Positions 16,274 through 25,826 of a DNA stretch of 64,000 nt are shown piece after piece. The notes under the pieces are model-generated. The model had not been told where the DNA came from. It ran no database searches and worked only from the letters and a program-made list of their open reading frames with translations. The DNA is from Acidobacteriota bacterium (GTDB taxonomy: Bacteria; Acidobacteriota; Terriglobia; Acidiferrales; UBA7541): NCBI GenBank assembly GCA_003225295.1, contig QHYZ01000052.1, positions 1 through 64,000 on the forward strand, in the 5' to 3' direction. The translations under genes were made by a program, and so were the position numbers. Numbering within the stretch: the stretch's first letter is position 1; each line of letters opens with the position of its first letter.

Positions 16274-18937
16274 CTACTCGTACCGCAAGGCCACTATGGG
16301 ATCGACGCGCATCGCACGCCGCGCCGGGATGTAGCACGCTGTTAGGGCAGCTAAGCAGAGCAACAGGGCGACAGCCATGAATGTCAGAGGATCCGTCGCG
16401 GTGATGCCGAACAGTTGGCTACTAAGAACTCGACTGACGGACAGCGCTCCGCCAAAGCCGATTACAGTGCCCAGGAGAGCTGCCTTTCCGCCTTGTCCCA
16501 AAACGAGTCGAATCACCTCAAGCGGCTGCGCACCGAATGCCATGCGAATGCCAATTTCGTGTGTACGTTGCGCCACCGAGTAGTGTATGAGGCCGTATAT
16601 GCCAATCGCTGATAAGATGACCGCCAGAACCGCAAAAAGACTCAACAACAGGGTCTGGAAACGTCTTGGAGCCACCTGCTCGCGAAGTGCGTCCTCAAGC
16701 GTGCTCACATTAACGACAGGTGCTGTCTTATCCACAGACCAAATAGCACTGCGTACGGCGGCTGCGAAACTGCTCGGATCAGCTGAAGTTCTCACGACAA
16801 GGTCCATACCGCGCGCGGGATGCTGAGGGAGAGGCAAAAAAATCTCCGACACGGGATTCCGCGTAACGCCATCCCGATGCATGTCTCCGACTACACCAAC
16901 AACTGTGGTCCATGGGTCTCCTGATTTTTGATAGGCGAACCTGAATCGCTTGCCTACGGCGTCTTCGCCCGGCCAGAAGCAGCGCGACATGGTTGCGTTG
17001 ATGATAGCCGCTGGGGCAGAGGTCGGCCCGTCTTGTTCTGTGAAGAAACGTCCTCGCAGCAACGGCACTCCTAGAGCCTGAAAATATCCCGGGCTAATGC
17101 CATCATCAGTTACTTGAGAGAGGGAAGTGCCGGGAGGGAGCTGTGGACGCCCTTCCACAATAACCGCCTCATCTGGAAAGGATCCAAAGAAAAAGTTATC
17201 AATCGCGCCGACCGACTCGACGCCTGGAATCGCTCGGATGTTACGTAGAGCCTGCTCATAAAAATCTCTCCATTGTGTTTGAGACTTGAGCTTTGACTGC
17301 ACAACGCGAGCCGTGATGACGTGGTCTGACCTGAAACCAGGATCAACATGCCGAACCCGCAGGAAGCTACGAATTAAGAGACCTGCGCCGACGAGCAAAA
17401 TCACTGCCAGAGCAAACTGACCTGAGATAAGCAGTGAACGGAGTCGCACTACCGTAGCTGATTCGGAAAGTTCTCGTCCGGATCCCCTTAGCGACAAATG
17501 CGGATCAGTTCCCGACACTCTCAGGGCCGGGAAAAGACCAAAAACGAAAGCCGCTAAAAATGAAAGGGCTAGCGCGAAACAAAAAACTCTGGAGTCGATG
17601 CCAGCTTCGTGCAATCGTGGGATGTCGGTCGGAGCCAATCGGATGAGTAGCCGATCAACGGCTGCGGCTAGGGCGATTCCAAACACGCTGGAAGTCAAGT
17701 ACAGCACGCAGCTTTCCGTAAGCAATTGGCGCACAACCCTCTTCTTTCCCGCGCCAAGAGCCATCCGCGTGGCGAATTCCCTGGCTCGGGCCGCGCCTCG
17801 TGAAAGCAGCAGGCTTGCCACGTTCGTGCATGCAATGAAGAGAACCAATACAACTGCGCCAAAAAGAAGCCACAGCGACGCGCGGACTTCCCGCCCCGTG
17901 ACATAAATGCTGAACGGCATCACATTGACTCCGAAGCCGAAGAAGTCGAGGCTGGCCGCCAGGTCGGGATACTGTCGAGCGAGGTTTGCTCCAACCACGC
18001 TCATATCTGCTTGCGCCTGCGCGAAAGAAACGCCTGGCTTGAGCCTTGCAACGACAAAGCCTGACGGTGTGTTCCTCTTTACCTTGAGCGCATTCCAGTT
18101 CGGAAAGACTGTCAATGGCTCCCACAATTCAACGTTCCTGGCCGGGAACTGGAAGGCCGCAGGCATAACGCCCACAATCTCCATCTTTGTTCCGTCGACT
18201 TCGAGGGTCTTGCCAAGGATGTCTTGAGAGGAACCAAACGAACCTTGCCAAAGCCGATGACTTACAACGATTACGCGATCGGCGTGCCTTTCTTCCTCGC
18301 TGGAAAAAATGCGCCCTAAGATTGGCCTCACGCCCATAAGGGAGAAGAGGTTTGCCGATGTTCTTCCGGCTAGCAGACGCTCGGGCTCTTCGCCCCCGGT
18401 TAAGTTCACGGTGAATGCGCTGGCAAAGGCCATGTCTTCGAAAATTGAGTTTTGCTTCCGCCAGTCCTCGAAATTGGGATATGAGGTGCGCTCCTGATGG
18501 AGGTTTTGCCTCACGTTATCCGTCCAGAGGATCGCAAGTCGGCTCGATTGCTGGTAGGGCAGCGGCTTTAGCAGTACTGCTTCGACCATACTGAATAAGG
18601 CTGAGGTAGCGCCGATACCCAGAGTCAGCGTGAGAACCGCAACAACCGTAAATCCAGGATTTTTGCGCAGGTTCCGCAGCCCAAACCGCACATCCTGCCA
18701 GCACGTCTCAACAAAGGATTCCCAGCTGCCAGAGCGAACGACTTCCTTTGCAAGTTCAAGGCCGCCGCGCTCCAGGCGAACGGCGCGAAGGGCATCCCTG
18801 CGACTCATGCCTTGTTTCATCTTTTCAGCCGCTTCCATCTCCAAGTAGGCGCCCAGCTCCTCATTCAACTCCCGGTCGACCTGATCCTTTCGGAACAGTG
18901 ACCGAAGGCCGCTCGTTATATTTCGCAGCAAGGACAT
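16274..18937 (-). CDS. ADOP-family ABC transporter permease
   Basis: 887 residues. The N-terminal 85 residues (LRSLFRKDQVDRELNEELGAYLEMEAAEKMKQGMSRRDALRAVRLERGG) are the soluble permease-prefix domain of acidobacterial duplicated orphan permeases. First TM near 95-120 (FTVVAVLTLTLGIGATSALFSM), a MacB-like periplasmic domain, an FtsX membrane unit at about 370-450 (FIACTNVASLLLSRGAARAREFATRMALGAGKKRVVRQLLTES), then the second copy ending in another FtsX unit (AIGIYGLIHYSVAQRTHEIGIRMAFGAQ). It starts 6 nt after the stop of the preceding ADOP gene in a PadR-ADOP-ADOP operon. No ATPase is adjacent, as usual for this family; substrate unknown. Confidence 0.92.
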   Translation of the reverse strand: MSLLRNITSGLRSLFRKDQVDRELNEELGAYLEMEAAEKMKQGMSRRDALRAVRLERGGLELAKEVVRSGSWESFVETCWQDVRFGLRNLRKNPGFTVVAVLTLTLGIGATSALFSMVEAVLLKPLPYQQSSRLAILWTDNVRQNLHQERTSYPNFEDWRKQNSIFEDMAFASAFTVNLTGGEEPERLLAGRTSANLFSLMGVRPILGRIFSSEEERHADRVIVVSHRLWQGSFGSSQDILGKTLEVDGTKMEIVGVMPAAFQFPARNVELWEPLTVFPNWNALKVKRNTPSGFVVARLKPGVSFAQAQADMSVVGANLARQYPDLAASLDFFGFGVNVMPFSIYVTGREVRASLWLLFGAVVLVLFIACTNVASLLLSRGAARAREFATRMALGAGKKRVVRQLLTESCVLYLTSSVFGIALAAAVDRLLIRLAPTDIPRLHEAGIDSRVFCFALALSFLAAFVFGLFPALRVSGTDPHLSLRGSGRELSESATVVRLRSLLISGQFALAVILLVGAGLLIRSFLRVRHVDPGFRSDHVITARVVQSKLKSQTQWRDFYEQALRNIRAIPGVESVGAIDNFFFGSFPDEAVIVEGRPQLPPGTSLSQVTDDGISPGYFQALGVPLLRGRFFTEQDGPTSAPAAIINATMSRCFWPGEDAVGKRFRFAYQKSGDPWTTVVGVVGDMHRDGVTRNPVSEIFLPLPQHPARGMDLVVRTSADPSSFAAAVRSAIWSVDKTAPVVNVSTLEDALREQVAPRRFQTLLLSLFAVLAVILSAIGIYGLIHYSVAQRTHEIGIRMAFGAQPLEVIRLVLGQGGKAALLGTVIGFGGALSVSRVLSSQLFGITATDPLTFMAVALLLCLAALTACYIPARRAMRVDPIVALRYE

Positions 18938-18943
18938 GGCTCT

Positions 18944-21682
18944 TTACTCGTACCTCAAAGCAATCATAGGATCGACACGCATCGCACGCCGCGCCGGTAT
19001 ATAGCAGGCCGCGCCCGAAACAATCGCGAGCAGCGCGACGACACCGACAAATGTCAGCGGATCGTGCGGCGTCACACCATAGAGCAAGCTCGCGACCAAT
19101 CGCGTGGCAACCAGTGCTGCGACGAGCCCGATCGCACCGCCACCCAGTGTCAGCCGCACGCCTTGCCCCACGACGAGCCCCAAGATGTCCGCCCGCTCTC
19201 CGCCGAGTGCTATGCGAATGCCGATTTCGCGCGTGCGCCGCGCGACTACATAGGCGAGCACGCCATAAAGCCCCAGCGCCGCGAGCAGCGCCGCCAGAAG
19301 CGCGAGCGAAACGGAAAGCCCGGTGACCAGCCTGTCGTTTAGCATCGAATTGCTGACCTGCTCCTCTAGCGTGCGCATATTGTTGACAGGCAAGTTCGGA
19401 TCGAGCCGCTGAATCAGCGAACGCAGCGCCGCGGCTATTGGCGCTGGATCGCGTTCCGTGCGGACGTAGAACGCCAGATGGCCGAGATTCACGTCTTGTG
19501 AATAAGGCATATAGAGAAACGGGACGATATCGCTGCGCGCGTCATCCCATTTGCTGTTGGCAACCACGCCGACGATTTCCATGGGCGGGTTTGTATAGAG
19601 TCTGCCCGACCCCTGGGTCATGTGCAGGCCAATGGGATTGCGCCCCACGAAGAATCGCTGCGCCTGTTTTTCGTTGATGATGCAGACCTTTGGGCTGCTC
19701 GCTGTATCAGCCTCGCTGAATTCCCTCCCGGCGATGAGCGGAATGCCCATCGTCGAAAAGTAATTTGGGCCAATGTAGTCATACATGGCGTCGGTATCAT
19801 CCCCAGGTCGCAAGGAATAGCCTTCCGGCATGAAGTTGGAACTCCGATCGTCGCCCGCAAAAATCTCAGTGGTAGAAATGCTCGCGGAGCGCACGCCGGG
19901 GAACGCGGCAATTTCATTCCGCGCACGGTCGGCGAACGCAAGCGTCTGCGCGGGTGTGCTGCCGTTCAAGCTTGGTGCCACCTTAAATTGCAGCACGTGG
20001 CTGGTCTTCACGCCGAGATTGGCGTGTTCGAGATTCGCAAGAGTTCGGGCGAAAAGCCCCGCGCCTGCGAGGAGCACTGCGGTGAGCGCCACTTGCGAAA
20101 CAATCAATACTTTGTGGAGGGGAAGGTTTGAGCGGCCGGCAGAAAGGTTCGAACCCTGATCTTTCAATGTGCTTTGCAAGTCGAGGCGCGTGGCGCGCAT
20201 GGCCGGAGCGAGGCCGAAAAGGATAGTGGTTGCGAGCGTTAAGACAATCGCAAACGACAGCACGCGAAGATCGGGGCTTCTCACGAAACCGAGCATGCCT
20301 TGGCCTGGAGGAATGGCGGCCATGATGGCGTTCAAGCACCACCGGGCCAGCGCGATGCCCGCGGCGCCTCCCGCAATGGCGATGAGCAGACTTTCCGTAA
20401 GGAGTTGGCGAATCAGGCGCGCGCGTCTCGCGCCCATGGCCAAGCGCACGCCAATTTCCCGCCGCCGCGCTTCACCGCGCGCCACCAGCAGGCCGGCGAG
20501 GTTCGCGCAAGCAATCAGCAAGACCAAGCCGACCATGCTCATCAAAACCAGCAGCGGCTCTTGCGTGCCTTCCTGCAGAACCAACCGCCCATGCGCGCCG
20601 CTCATGAGCAGCAGCGGCTTCGAGATGAACCGCTTCAAGTCGTCCCCGGAGAGCTTGAGCAGCTTTGCATCCGATTCCAGAATCGGCTGATAAATCGGAT
20701 GCAGCTCTGCCTCGGCGCGAGCGACCGTGATTCCCGGCTTGAGCCGGCCCATGACTGGCAGCCAGTGGTCGGTGCGATCCTCAAGCGTTTGATTCGGGTT
20801 CGGCGCCATTTGCGCCTTCATGGTGACAGGGATAAAAATGTCCGGCGTCAAACCGATTTGCACGCCGAAGAATCCCTTGCGAGTCACGCCGACAACTGTC
20901 AGCGGGACGCCGTTCACCGTGAGCGGCTTGTTTAAGATGGCTGGGTCGGCGCCGAATTTCCGCGACCAGTAGTCATAGCTTAGTACCGCGACGGTATTCG
21001 CGCCGGAAGCTGTCTCATCGCCCGGCATCAACAGGCGGCCAAGAGCAGGCTGCACTTCTAGGGTCTCGAAGAAATTGCCGCTGACCAAGTCCGCGTGTGC
21101 AGCCTGCGTCTCCCCGTGGCCGGAAACATTCACCGTCGTCCCGCGGCACGCCAGCAGGCTGTAAAACACAGTCGAACGTTCGCGCAGATCTTTGTACATC
21201 AGATAGGAAAACGACTGCGCGCCTTGGTCCACATCGCCCCAAGTATGCCCATGATTCGGCCCGGGCGAGCGCAAGATGACGAGTTGCTCTGGATGCGGCA
21301 CGGGCAATTCGCGCAGCAAGATTTGGTCCGTCAGCGAGAAGATGGCCGTGTTAGCGCCGATGCCGAGCGCGAGCGTGAGGACGGCCACGGCGGCAAAACC
21401 AGGAGACTTTCGGAGCATGCGAACGCTATAGTGCAAATCCTGCCAGCATGGCTCCACAAAACATTCCCAGCCGCCAGAGCGAACGAGTTCCTTGGTAACT
21501 TCGAGACTGCCGCGCTCTAGTCGCACTTCGCGAAGCGCATCCTTACGACTTACGCCTTGCCTCATCTTTTCCGCCGCTTCCATCTCCAAATAGGCGCCTA
21601 GTTCTTCATCCAACTCTCGGTCGACTTGGTTCTTTCGGAAAAGCGACCGCAGGCCGGTTGCAAAATTTCTGAACAAGGACAT
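18944..21682 (-). CDS. ADOP-family ABC transporter permease
   Basis: 912 residues with the same architecture as its downstream neighbour: prefix domain (LRSLFRKNQVDRELDEELGAYLEMEAAEKMRQGVSRKDALREVRLERG), first TM (FAAVAVLTLALGIGANTAIFSLTDQILLRELPV), two MacB-type periplasmic domains and two FtsX units (LLIACANLAGLLVARGEARRREIGVRLAMGARRARLIRQLLTES; ALLAALGLYGVLAYVVARRTREIGIRIALGGERADILGLV). The prefix is nearly identical to that of the 887-residue gene, but the remainder is well diverged, so this is an old duplication or domain shuffling. It begins 10 nt after a PadR gene and is very likely repressed by it. Transport or signalling role unknown. Confidence 0.92.
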   Translation of the reverse strand: MSLFRNFATGLRSLFRKNQVDRELDEELGAYLEMEAAEKMRQGVSRKDALREVRLERGSLEVTKELVRSGGWECFVEPCWQDLHYSVRMLRKSPGFAAVAVLTLALGIGANTAIFSLTDQILLRELPVPHPEQLVILRSPGPNHGHTWGDVDQGAQSFSYLMYKDLRERSTVFYSLLACRGTTVNVSGHGETQAAHADLVSGNFFETLEVQPALGRLLMPGDETASGANTVAVLSYDYWSRKFGADPAILNKPLTVNGVPLTVVGVTRKGFFGVQIGLTPDIFIPVTMKAQMAPNPNQTLEDRTDHWLPVMGRLKPGITVARAEAELHPIYQPILESDAKLLKLSGDDLKRFISKPLLLMSGAHGRLVLQEGTQEPLLVLMSMVGLVLLIACANLAGLLVARGEARRREIGVRLAMGARRARLIRQLLTESLLIAIAGGAAGIALARWCLNAIMAAIPPGQGMLGFVRSPDLRVLSFAIVLTLATTILFGLAPAMRATRLDLQSTLKDQGSNLSAGRSNLPLHKVLIVSQVALTAVLLAGAGLFARTLANLEHANLGVKTSHVLQFKVAPSLNGSTPAQTLAFADRARNEIAAFPGVRSASISTTEIFAGDDRSSNFMPEGYSLRPGDDTDAMYDYIGPNYFSTMGIPLIAGREFSEADTASSPKVCIINEKQAQRFFVGRNPIGLHMTQGSGRLYTNPPMEIVGVVANSKWDDARSDIVPFLYMPYSQDVNLGHLAFYVRTERDPAPIAAALRSLIQRLDPNLPVNNMRTLEEQVSNSMLNDRLVTGLSVSLALLAALLAALGLYGVLAYVVARRTREIGIRIALGGERADILGLVVGQGVRLTLGGGAIGLVAALVATRLVASLLYGVTPHDPLTFVGVVALLAIVSGAACYIPARRAMRVDPMIALRYE

Positions 21683-21692
21683 GGCTCGCTCC

Positions 21693-22025
21693 CTACGAGG
21701 CCTCCAAAATTCTGCCGATTGCGGCCACTTGTCTGCCCCATTCTCGTGTTTCGCTGTCGAGCCTCTTTCGTCCCTTCGCCGTCAGAGTGTAGTACCTTGC
21801 CCGCCTGTTGTTTTCAGTGGGTTTCCATTCGCCATCGATTAGCCCGTCCCTCTCTAGTCGTTGAATGGCCAGAAATAACGAGCCCGCATTCAGGCGGAAA
21901 ACGCCCTTGCTCATCTGTTCGATTCGCACGGAAATCCCATATCCATGCATAGGCTCCAGAGCCAACGTTTTTAGGATGAGCATATCGAGCGTGCCCTGAA
22001 CGAGATCACTCGGCTTGTCTGGCAT
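21693..22025 (-). CDS. PadR-family transcriptional regulator
   Basis: 110 residues: DLVQGTLDMLILKTLALEPMHGYGISVRIEQMSKGVFRLNAGSLFLAIQRLERDGLIDGEWKPTENNRRARYYTLTAKGRKRLDSETREW. This is the complete winged-helix domain of the acidobacterial PadR subfamily, in which the QGTLDMLIL start and GSLFLAIQRLERDGLI recognition helix are diagnostic. The usual GTLYPAL is here GSLFLAI. It heads an operon with two ADOP permeases (gap 10 nt), so it probably represses its own operon. A sigma-70-like promoter lies at 22055-22082. Confidence 0.92.
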   Translation of the reverse strand: MPDKPSDLVQGTLDMLILKTLALEPMHGYGISVRIEQMSKGVFRLNAGSLFLAIQRLERDGLIDGEWKPTENNRRARYYTLTAKGRKRLDSETREWGRQVAAIGRILEAS

Positions 22026-22054
22026 AAACCTTCTTCCCCTTGGCTACCAAGAGG

Positions 22055-22082
22055 AACATACGCTTTTTCTACTGACTGTCAA
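22055..22082 (-). promoter_or_regulatory. Promoter of the PadR-ADOP-ADOP operon
   Basis: On the minus strand TTGACA (22077-22082) and TATGTT (22055-22060) are separated by 16 bp, about 30 bp upstream of the PadR ATG at 22025. Confidence 0.6.
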
Positions 22083-22229
22083 TAGGAGAAAGACCTGAGC
22101 AGGCAACTGCCAGGCTTGGAGGGGTGAGTTCGAGCTACGACGAAAATAGCCGCGTATCTCATTGAAAAGATTGGCTCAGCAGCGAGCGGCTATTTTCATC
22201 CTTCGTTGTGACCCCGCAGGGGCCATGAT

Positions 22230-25010
22230 TTACTCGTACCGCAGCGCCACCATGGGATCGACTCGCGCGGCGCGTCGAGCGGGAATCCATGCCGCAGCCA
22301 GTGCCACGGCCAACATCACACTGATCGCGCTCACTAGCGCCGCCGGATCGCGTGGGCCAACACCAAAAAGCTGGCTGCGCAGCAGACCAGCCAGCCCCAG
22401 AGCCAGCGGCACACCTGCCGCTCCGCCCATCGCCACCAGCACCGCAACTTCGCCCAAAACCATGCGTAACACTTCTCCCGACTGCGCCCCCAGCGCCATG
22501 CGAATGCCGATCTCGCCCGTACGGCGGGTGACCGAAAAGGCGGTGACCCCATAGACGCCCAGCGAAACCAGCAACAGTGCGAACCCGCTCAGAAAGGCTG
22601 ACAGCGTTGCCAGTACGCGCTCCTGCAGCGTGTCTCGGTCGATCATATGCCGCATGGTATGGGTTTCCGTGGCCTGGATGCGAGCGTCGATCCTGCTCAC
22701 CAGTTTCTGCACCGTGGCGGAGATCGCATCCGGCGAGCCGTACGTGCGCACAAAAAACGTCGGATCGTCGCCAAACCCACCTGCCGTCTGGAAAAACGGA
22801 ATGTAGAACGCTCGCGGCTTGGGATCGCGCAAGCTGCGGTAGCTGGTGTCGTTCACGACGCCGATGATGCGCATGCGCCCCTGCGGTGCCTCCGCATCCG
22901 GGGAGTCGAAGTGGAGATAACGCCCGAGGGGGTCCTGCTGGCCGAAGTAGTAGCGCGCTAGGCTCTCACTAACGATCACCACAGGCGGAAGCTGCGGGCC
23001 CACGCCCGGCTTCGGCTCCGCGGGTGGGTGCTCGGGCTGGTCTTCCAATCCGAAGTCCCGCCCGGCCAGCAGCTTCAAACCGGCAGCCCTGGCGAAATCC
23101 GGGCCCACCGTCACGCCATAGCATTCGACATCTTCGTCCTTACCGCGCACATATCCGTCAGGGACCAGGTTATCGGTCCACGAACTATGGCTAAGGTAAG
23201 GGATCATGGAAAAACTTGCAGCAACGGTGCCGGGCAGCCGCTGGAGTTCCGCCAGAATGCGATGGTAAAGACCCCACCGCACTGCCAACTTGTCATAGCT
23301 TGGGCCGAGGTCGAGCGAGAAGAGCAGTACATGGTCGCGATCGAAGCCGGTGTCCACGCTGCGCAGCTTGTCCAGAGTGCGGATGAACAGCGCGGCAGTT
23401 GTGATCAGCAACAGCGCCAGCGCAACTTGCGCGACGATCAGGCTCTTGTCCAGTCGAAGCCCCAGCTTGTCGGCAACGAGTATCCCGCTGGTGGCCGGCT
23501 TCAACACTGGGCTCATATCCATGCGCGTCGAACGCAGCGCCGGAGCGACGCCGAACAATATGCCCGTGACGATAACAAGCCCGGTCACAAACGCGAACAT
23601 GCGCCAGTCGGGCGCAAGGTTCAACTTCAGAGGTTCGTCGCCCGAAGCGAATCCCACCAGCATGCGGCTGCCCCAGATCGCAACCACGACGCTCAACGCG
23701 CCCGCAGCGACGGATAACAGTGCGCTCTCCGTGAGCAGTTGGCGGCAGAGGCGCCAGCGCCCCGCACCGATCGATATCCGGACGGCAATTTCCCTCCGCC
23801 GCGCCGCCGCGCGCGCCAGCAGCAGGGTGGCGACATTCACGCACGCGATCAGCAGCACCAGCCCGCCAATCGTCAATAAAACGTAGAGCGAACGCGAGTA
23901 TCTGTCGCGATTCCATGAGAAACCGTTGGCGCCCGACTCGATTTCGACGTGACGCCTCTGCTCTTCGGCGAGTTGCTGCGGAGTGAGCTGCGAGCCGAAG
24001 CGCCTTAACTGCTCGCGGTGATCCACCTGGAAGAGCATGTCGAGTTGCGCTCGCACCTGCGCAGAGGTCGTGGTAGGACGCAGACGTGCGATGACGGTGA
24101 GCCAGGACGACCCGTGTTCTGTGAAGGCGCGAAAGCCCGGCTGCAAATGCTTCCTCGTCGTGACTGGAACCCATATCTGCGGCTGCTCATCGGGCTGGGT
24201 GCCACGAAACTGCAGCGGCGCCACCCCGATGATGGTGAAGGGCGTGTTGTACAGAATGAAGGTGCGCCCGATCACATGTGGATCGAGGTCGAACCGGTTC
24301 TTCCAGAACGCATAGCTGATCACCGCCACATCGTGTGGATCGCCGAGCTGATCATCCTCCTCTGTGAACATGCGGCCCACCGCAGCGCGAACGCCCAGCA
24401 CCGACCAATAACCCCCTGAAACGTCTTGACGCTCGACGAGCTCAGGTTGAGAATCGCTAACCACCGAATGGAACGTCGCTCGCGTCTTGCCGCCACCGGC
24501 GATGCAAAGCACGCCGGCTAGCGCGTCAACATGATCCCGAAACTGCTCGTACAGCGGATAGCTCCAGGCATAGTCGGCTTCTTGAGCCGTACGCTGCGAC
24601 AGCAGCACCAACTGATCTGGCGCCGTCACTGGAAGCTGGCGCAGCATGAGCGCGTCCACGATACTGAAGATCGCCGCGTTGGATCCAATGCCCAGCGCCA
24701 GCGAGAGTACGACCACGGCGGTGAACAGCGGCGAGTGCAACAGCAGGCGTGCGCCGAAGCGAACGTCCTGGGTGAATTGTTCCAGCCAGCGCCAGCCCCA
24801 GGTGTCGCGCGCTTTTTCTTTCAGGAAGATAGGATTGCCAAAAGTCCGCTGGGCGGCGTACCGGGCTTCTTCGGGGCTCATGCCTGCGGAGATGTTCTCG
24901 GCGATTTGCTGGTCAAGATGGAATTGAATTTCGTCGTCTAATCGCTGAGTGATTCGATCTCGACGAAACAAAGTCTGTAACCGCAGCCAGAATCGATGAG
25001 CCCACACCAT
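22230..25010 (-). CDS. ADOP-family ABC transporter permease
   Basis: 926 residues. Prefix domain at residues 8-80 (LRLQTLFRRDRITQRLDDEIQFHLDQQIAENISAGMSPEEARYAAQRTFGN), first TM (FTAVVVLSLALGIGSNAAIFSIVDALMLRQLPV), FtsX unit near 385-450 (LLIACVNVATLLLARAAARRREIAVRISIGAGRWRLCRQLLTESALLSVAAGALS) and a C-terminal FtsX unit (LVSLGVYGVTAFSVTRRTGEIGIRMALGAQSGEVLRMVLGEVAVLVAMGGAAGV). Its prefix differs in type from the two permeases downstream, so the two operons are not a simple tandem duplication. It starts 12 nt after a PadR gene. Role unknown; related to MacB/LolC-type extruders. Confidence 0.92.
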   Translation of the reverse strand: MVWAHRFWLRLQTLFRRDRITQRLDDEIQFHLDQQIAENISAGMSPEEARYAAQRTFGNPIFLKEKARDTWGWRWLEQFTQDVRFGARLLLHSPLFTAVVVLSLALGIGSNAAIFSIVDALMLRQLPVTAPDQLVLLSQRTAQEADYAWSYPLYEQFRDHVDALAGVLCIAGGGKTRATFHSVVSDSQPELVERQDVSGGYWSVLGVRAAVGRMFTEEDDQLGDPHDVAVISYAFWKNRFDLDPHVIGRTFILYNTPFTIIGVAPLQFRGTQPDEQPQIWVPVTTRKHLQPGFRAFTEHGSSWLTVIARLRPTTTSAQVRAQLDMLFQVDHREQLRRFGSQLTPQQLAEEQRRHVEIESGANGFSWNRDRYSRSLYVLLTIGGLVLLIACVNVATLLLARAAARRREIAVRISIGAGRWRLCRQLLTESALLSVAAGALSVVVAIWGSRMLVGFASGDEPLKLNLAPDWRMFAFVTGLVIVTGILFGVAPALRSTRMDMSPVLKPATSGILVADKLGLRLDKSLIVAQVALALLLITTAALFIRTLDKLRSVDTGFDRDHVLLFSLDLGPSYDKLAVRWGLYHRILAELQRLPGTVAASFSMIPYLSHSSWTDNLVPDGYVRGKDEDVECYGVTVGPDFARAAGLKLLAGRDFGLEDQPEHPPAEPKPGVGPQLPPVVIVSESLARYYFGQQDPLGRYLHFDSPDAEAPQGRMRIIGVVNDTSYRSLRDPKPRAFYIPFFQTAGGFGDDPTFFVRTYGSPDAISATVQKLVSRIDARIQATETHTMRHMIDRDTLQERVLATLSAFLSGFALLLVSLGVYGVTAFSVTRRTGEIGIRMALGAQSGEVLRMVLGEVAVLVAMGGAAGVPLALGLAGLLRSQLFGVGPRDPAALVSAISVMLAVALAAAWIPARRAARVDPMVALRYE

Positions 25011-25022
25011 GGCATCTCACTC

Positions 25023-25352
25023 CTACGTCGTTTGCACCACAAGATTGATCGCCGCGGATAACCGATTCCAATTTTCGGCTTCTTTCTCGAGCTGCGCGCG
25101 TCCTGCGGCGGTCAAGGAATAGAACTTGGCTTGTCTGCCCGTCTCCGTCTCCTTCCACTTGGCCTTGATCCAGGCTTTTTGTTCCAAACGGTGCAAAGCT
25201 GGGTACAGCGAGCCTTGCTGCACTTGAAGCACCTCACCCGAAATCTGCTGGATGCGTTTGGCAATGGCCCACCCGTGTTTAGGTTCGAGCGAGACCGTTT
25301 TCAGGATTAAGAGGTCGAGCGTTCCTTGAACCAGATCGTTTGGCTTCGCCAT
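25023..25352 (-). CDS. PadR-family transcriptional regulator
   Basis: 109 residues: NDLVQGTLDLLILKTVSLEPKHGWAIAKRIQQISGEVLQVQQGSLYPALHRLEQKAWIKAKWKETETGRQAKFYSLTAAGRAQLEKEAENWNRLSAAI. This is a full acidobacterial PadR winged helix with the canonical GSLYPALHRLE recognition helix. It lies 12 nt before the 926-residue ADOP gene and its own promoter (25361-25389) contains a perfect inverted repeat between -10 and -35, a good candidate for autoregulation. It is the first gene inside the tRNA-Ser-bounded segment, next to the intact tRNA. Confidence 0.93.
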   Translation of the reverse strand: MAKPNDLVQGTLDLLILKTVSLEPKHGWAIAKRIQQISGEVLQVQQGSLYPALHRLEQKAWIKAKWKETETGRQAKFYSLTAAGRAQLEKEAENWNRLSAAINLVVQTT

Positions 25353-25360
25353 ACTATGGT

Positions 25361-25389
25361 TATCTACAATCAGTATTGTCGATTGTCAA
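25361..25389 (-). promoter_or_regulatory. Promoter of the PadR-ADOP operon
   Basis: On the minus strand TTGACA (25384-25389) and TAGATA (25361-25366) are 17 bp apart, ending 9 bp before the PadR ATG at 25352; translation would start from a short leader. Confidence 0.65.
25366..25379. promoter_or_regulatory. Candidate PadR operator (inverted repeat)
   Basis: ACAAT-CAGT-ATTGT is a perfect 5-bp inverted repeat with a 4-bp spacer located in the promoter spacer. A further ATTGTC repeat flanks it at 25382-25387. Placement suits repression by the adjacent PadR protein; binding is inferred. Confidence 0.5.
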
Positions 25390-25645
25390 GATATGACTCT
25401 TCGGCAAGTGTGGGCGGAAGTTCACACAGCGCGGTCTCTCCGCTCGGCTGCGATTGGCACGGGTTCCGAAAGGACATTTCCAAGTCTGACAGCAACGGTT
25501 TTCCGGACCGTTGCTCCGACGAAACAGCGTATAGCACTGGAATCGAATCTGTCGCAAGAGCTCTGGAACTTCTTGTAAATCAGTACGATTGGCTACCAGG
25601 TCCGCTGACCTTTCGGGTTGTAAAACGGCTCAAATTTTCAACAGT

Positions 25646-25664
25646 TGGGATAACACTGGGATAA
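25646..25664. repeat. TGGGATAA direct repeat, 11-bp period
   Basis: TGGGATAA occurs at 25646-25653 and 25657-25664, 69 bp from the 3' end of the intact tRNA-Ser. It matches the repeat at 16219-16238 next to the tRNA-Ser 3' half. Confidence 0.55.
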
Positions 25665-25732
25665 GAGAACCGCCCAATTGCTCGCCTGAACCGACAAGCG
25701 GATTCTTCCTAACTCCAATGCTGGCAAGAATC

Positions 25733-25826
25733 TGGCGGAGAGGGGGGGATTCGAACCCCCGTTGGAGGTTTTAGCCCCCAAAACGGTTTAGCAAACCGCC
25801 GCATTCAGCCGCTCTGCCACCTCTCC
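25733..25826 (-). tRNA. tRNA-Ser (anticodon GCU)
   Basis: Complete class II tRNA on the minus strand: acceptor GGAGAGG pairs with CCTCTCC, discriminator G and an encoded CCA; D-arm GGCAGAGCGGC; anticodon arm GCGGT-TTGCTAA-ACCGT; long variable arm; T-arm GGGGGTTCGAATCCCCC. Anticodon GCT reads AGC/AGU serine codons. It is the intact member of a series of tRNA-Ser pieces on the same strand (14.4, 16.1, 34.5 kb), consistent with a gene regenerated by integration events. Confidence 0.95.

Larger units (their letters stand above)
25353..25732. other. Intergenic region between PadR-ADOP operon and tRNA-Ser
   Basis: Contains the PadR promoter at one end and repeats of TGGGATAA near the tRNA end; open frames of 60-112 codons cross it in both directions but show no recognisable domain. 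I see no integrase remnant here. Confidence 0.6.
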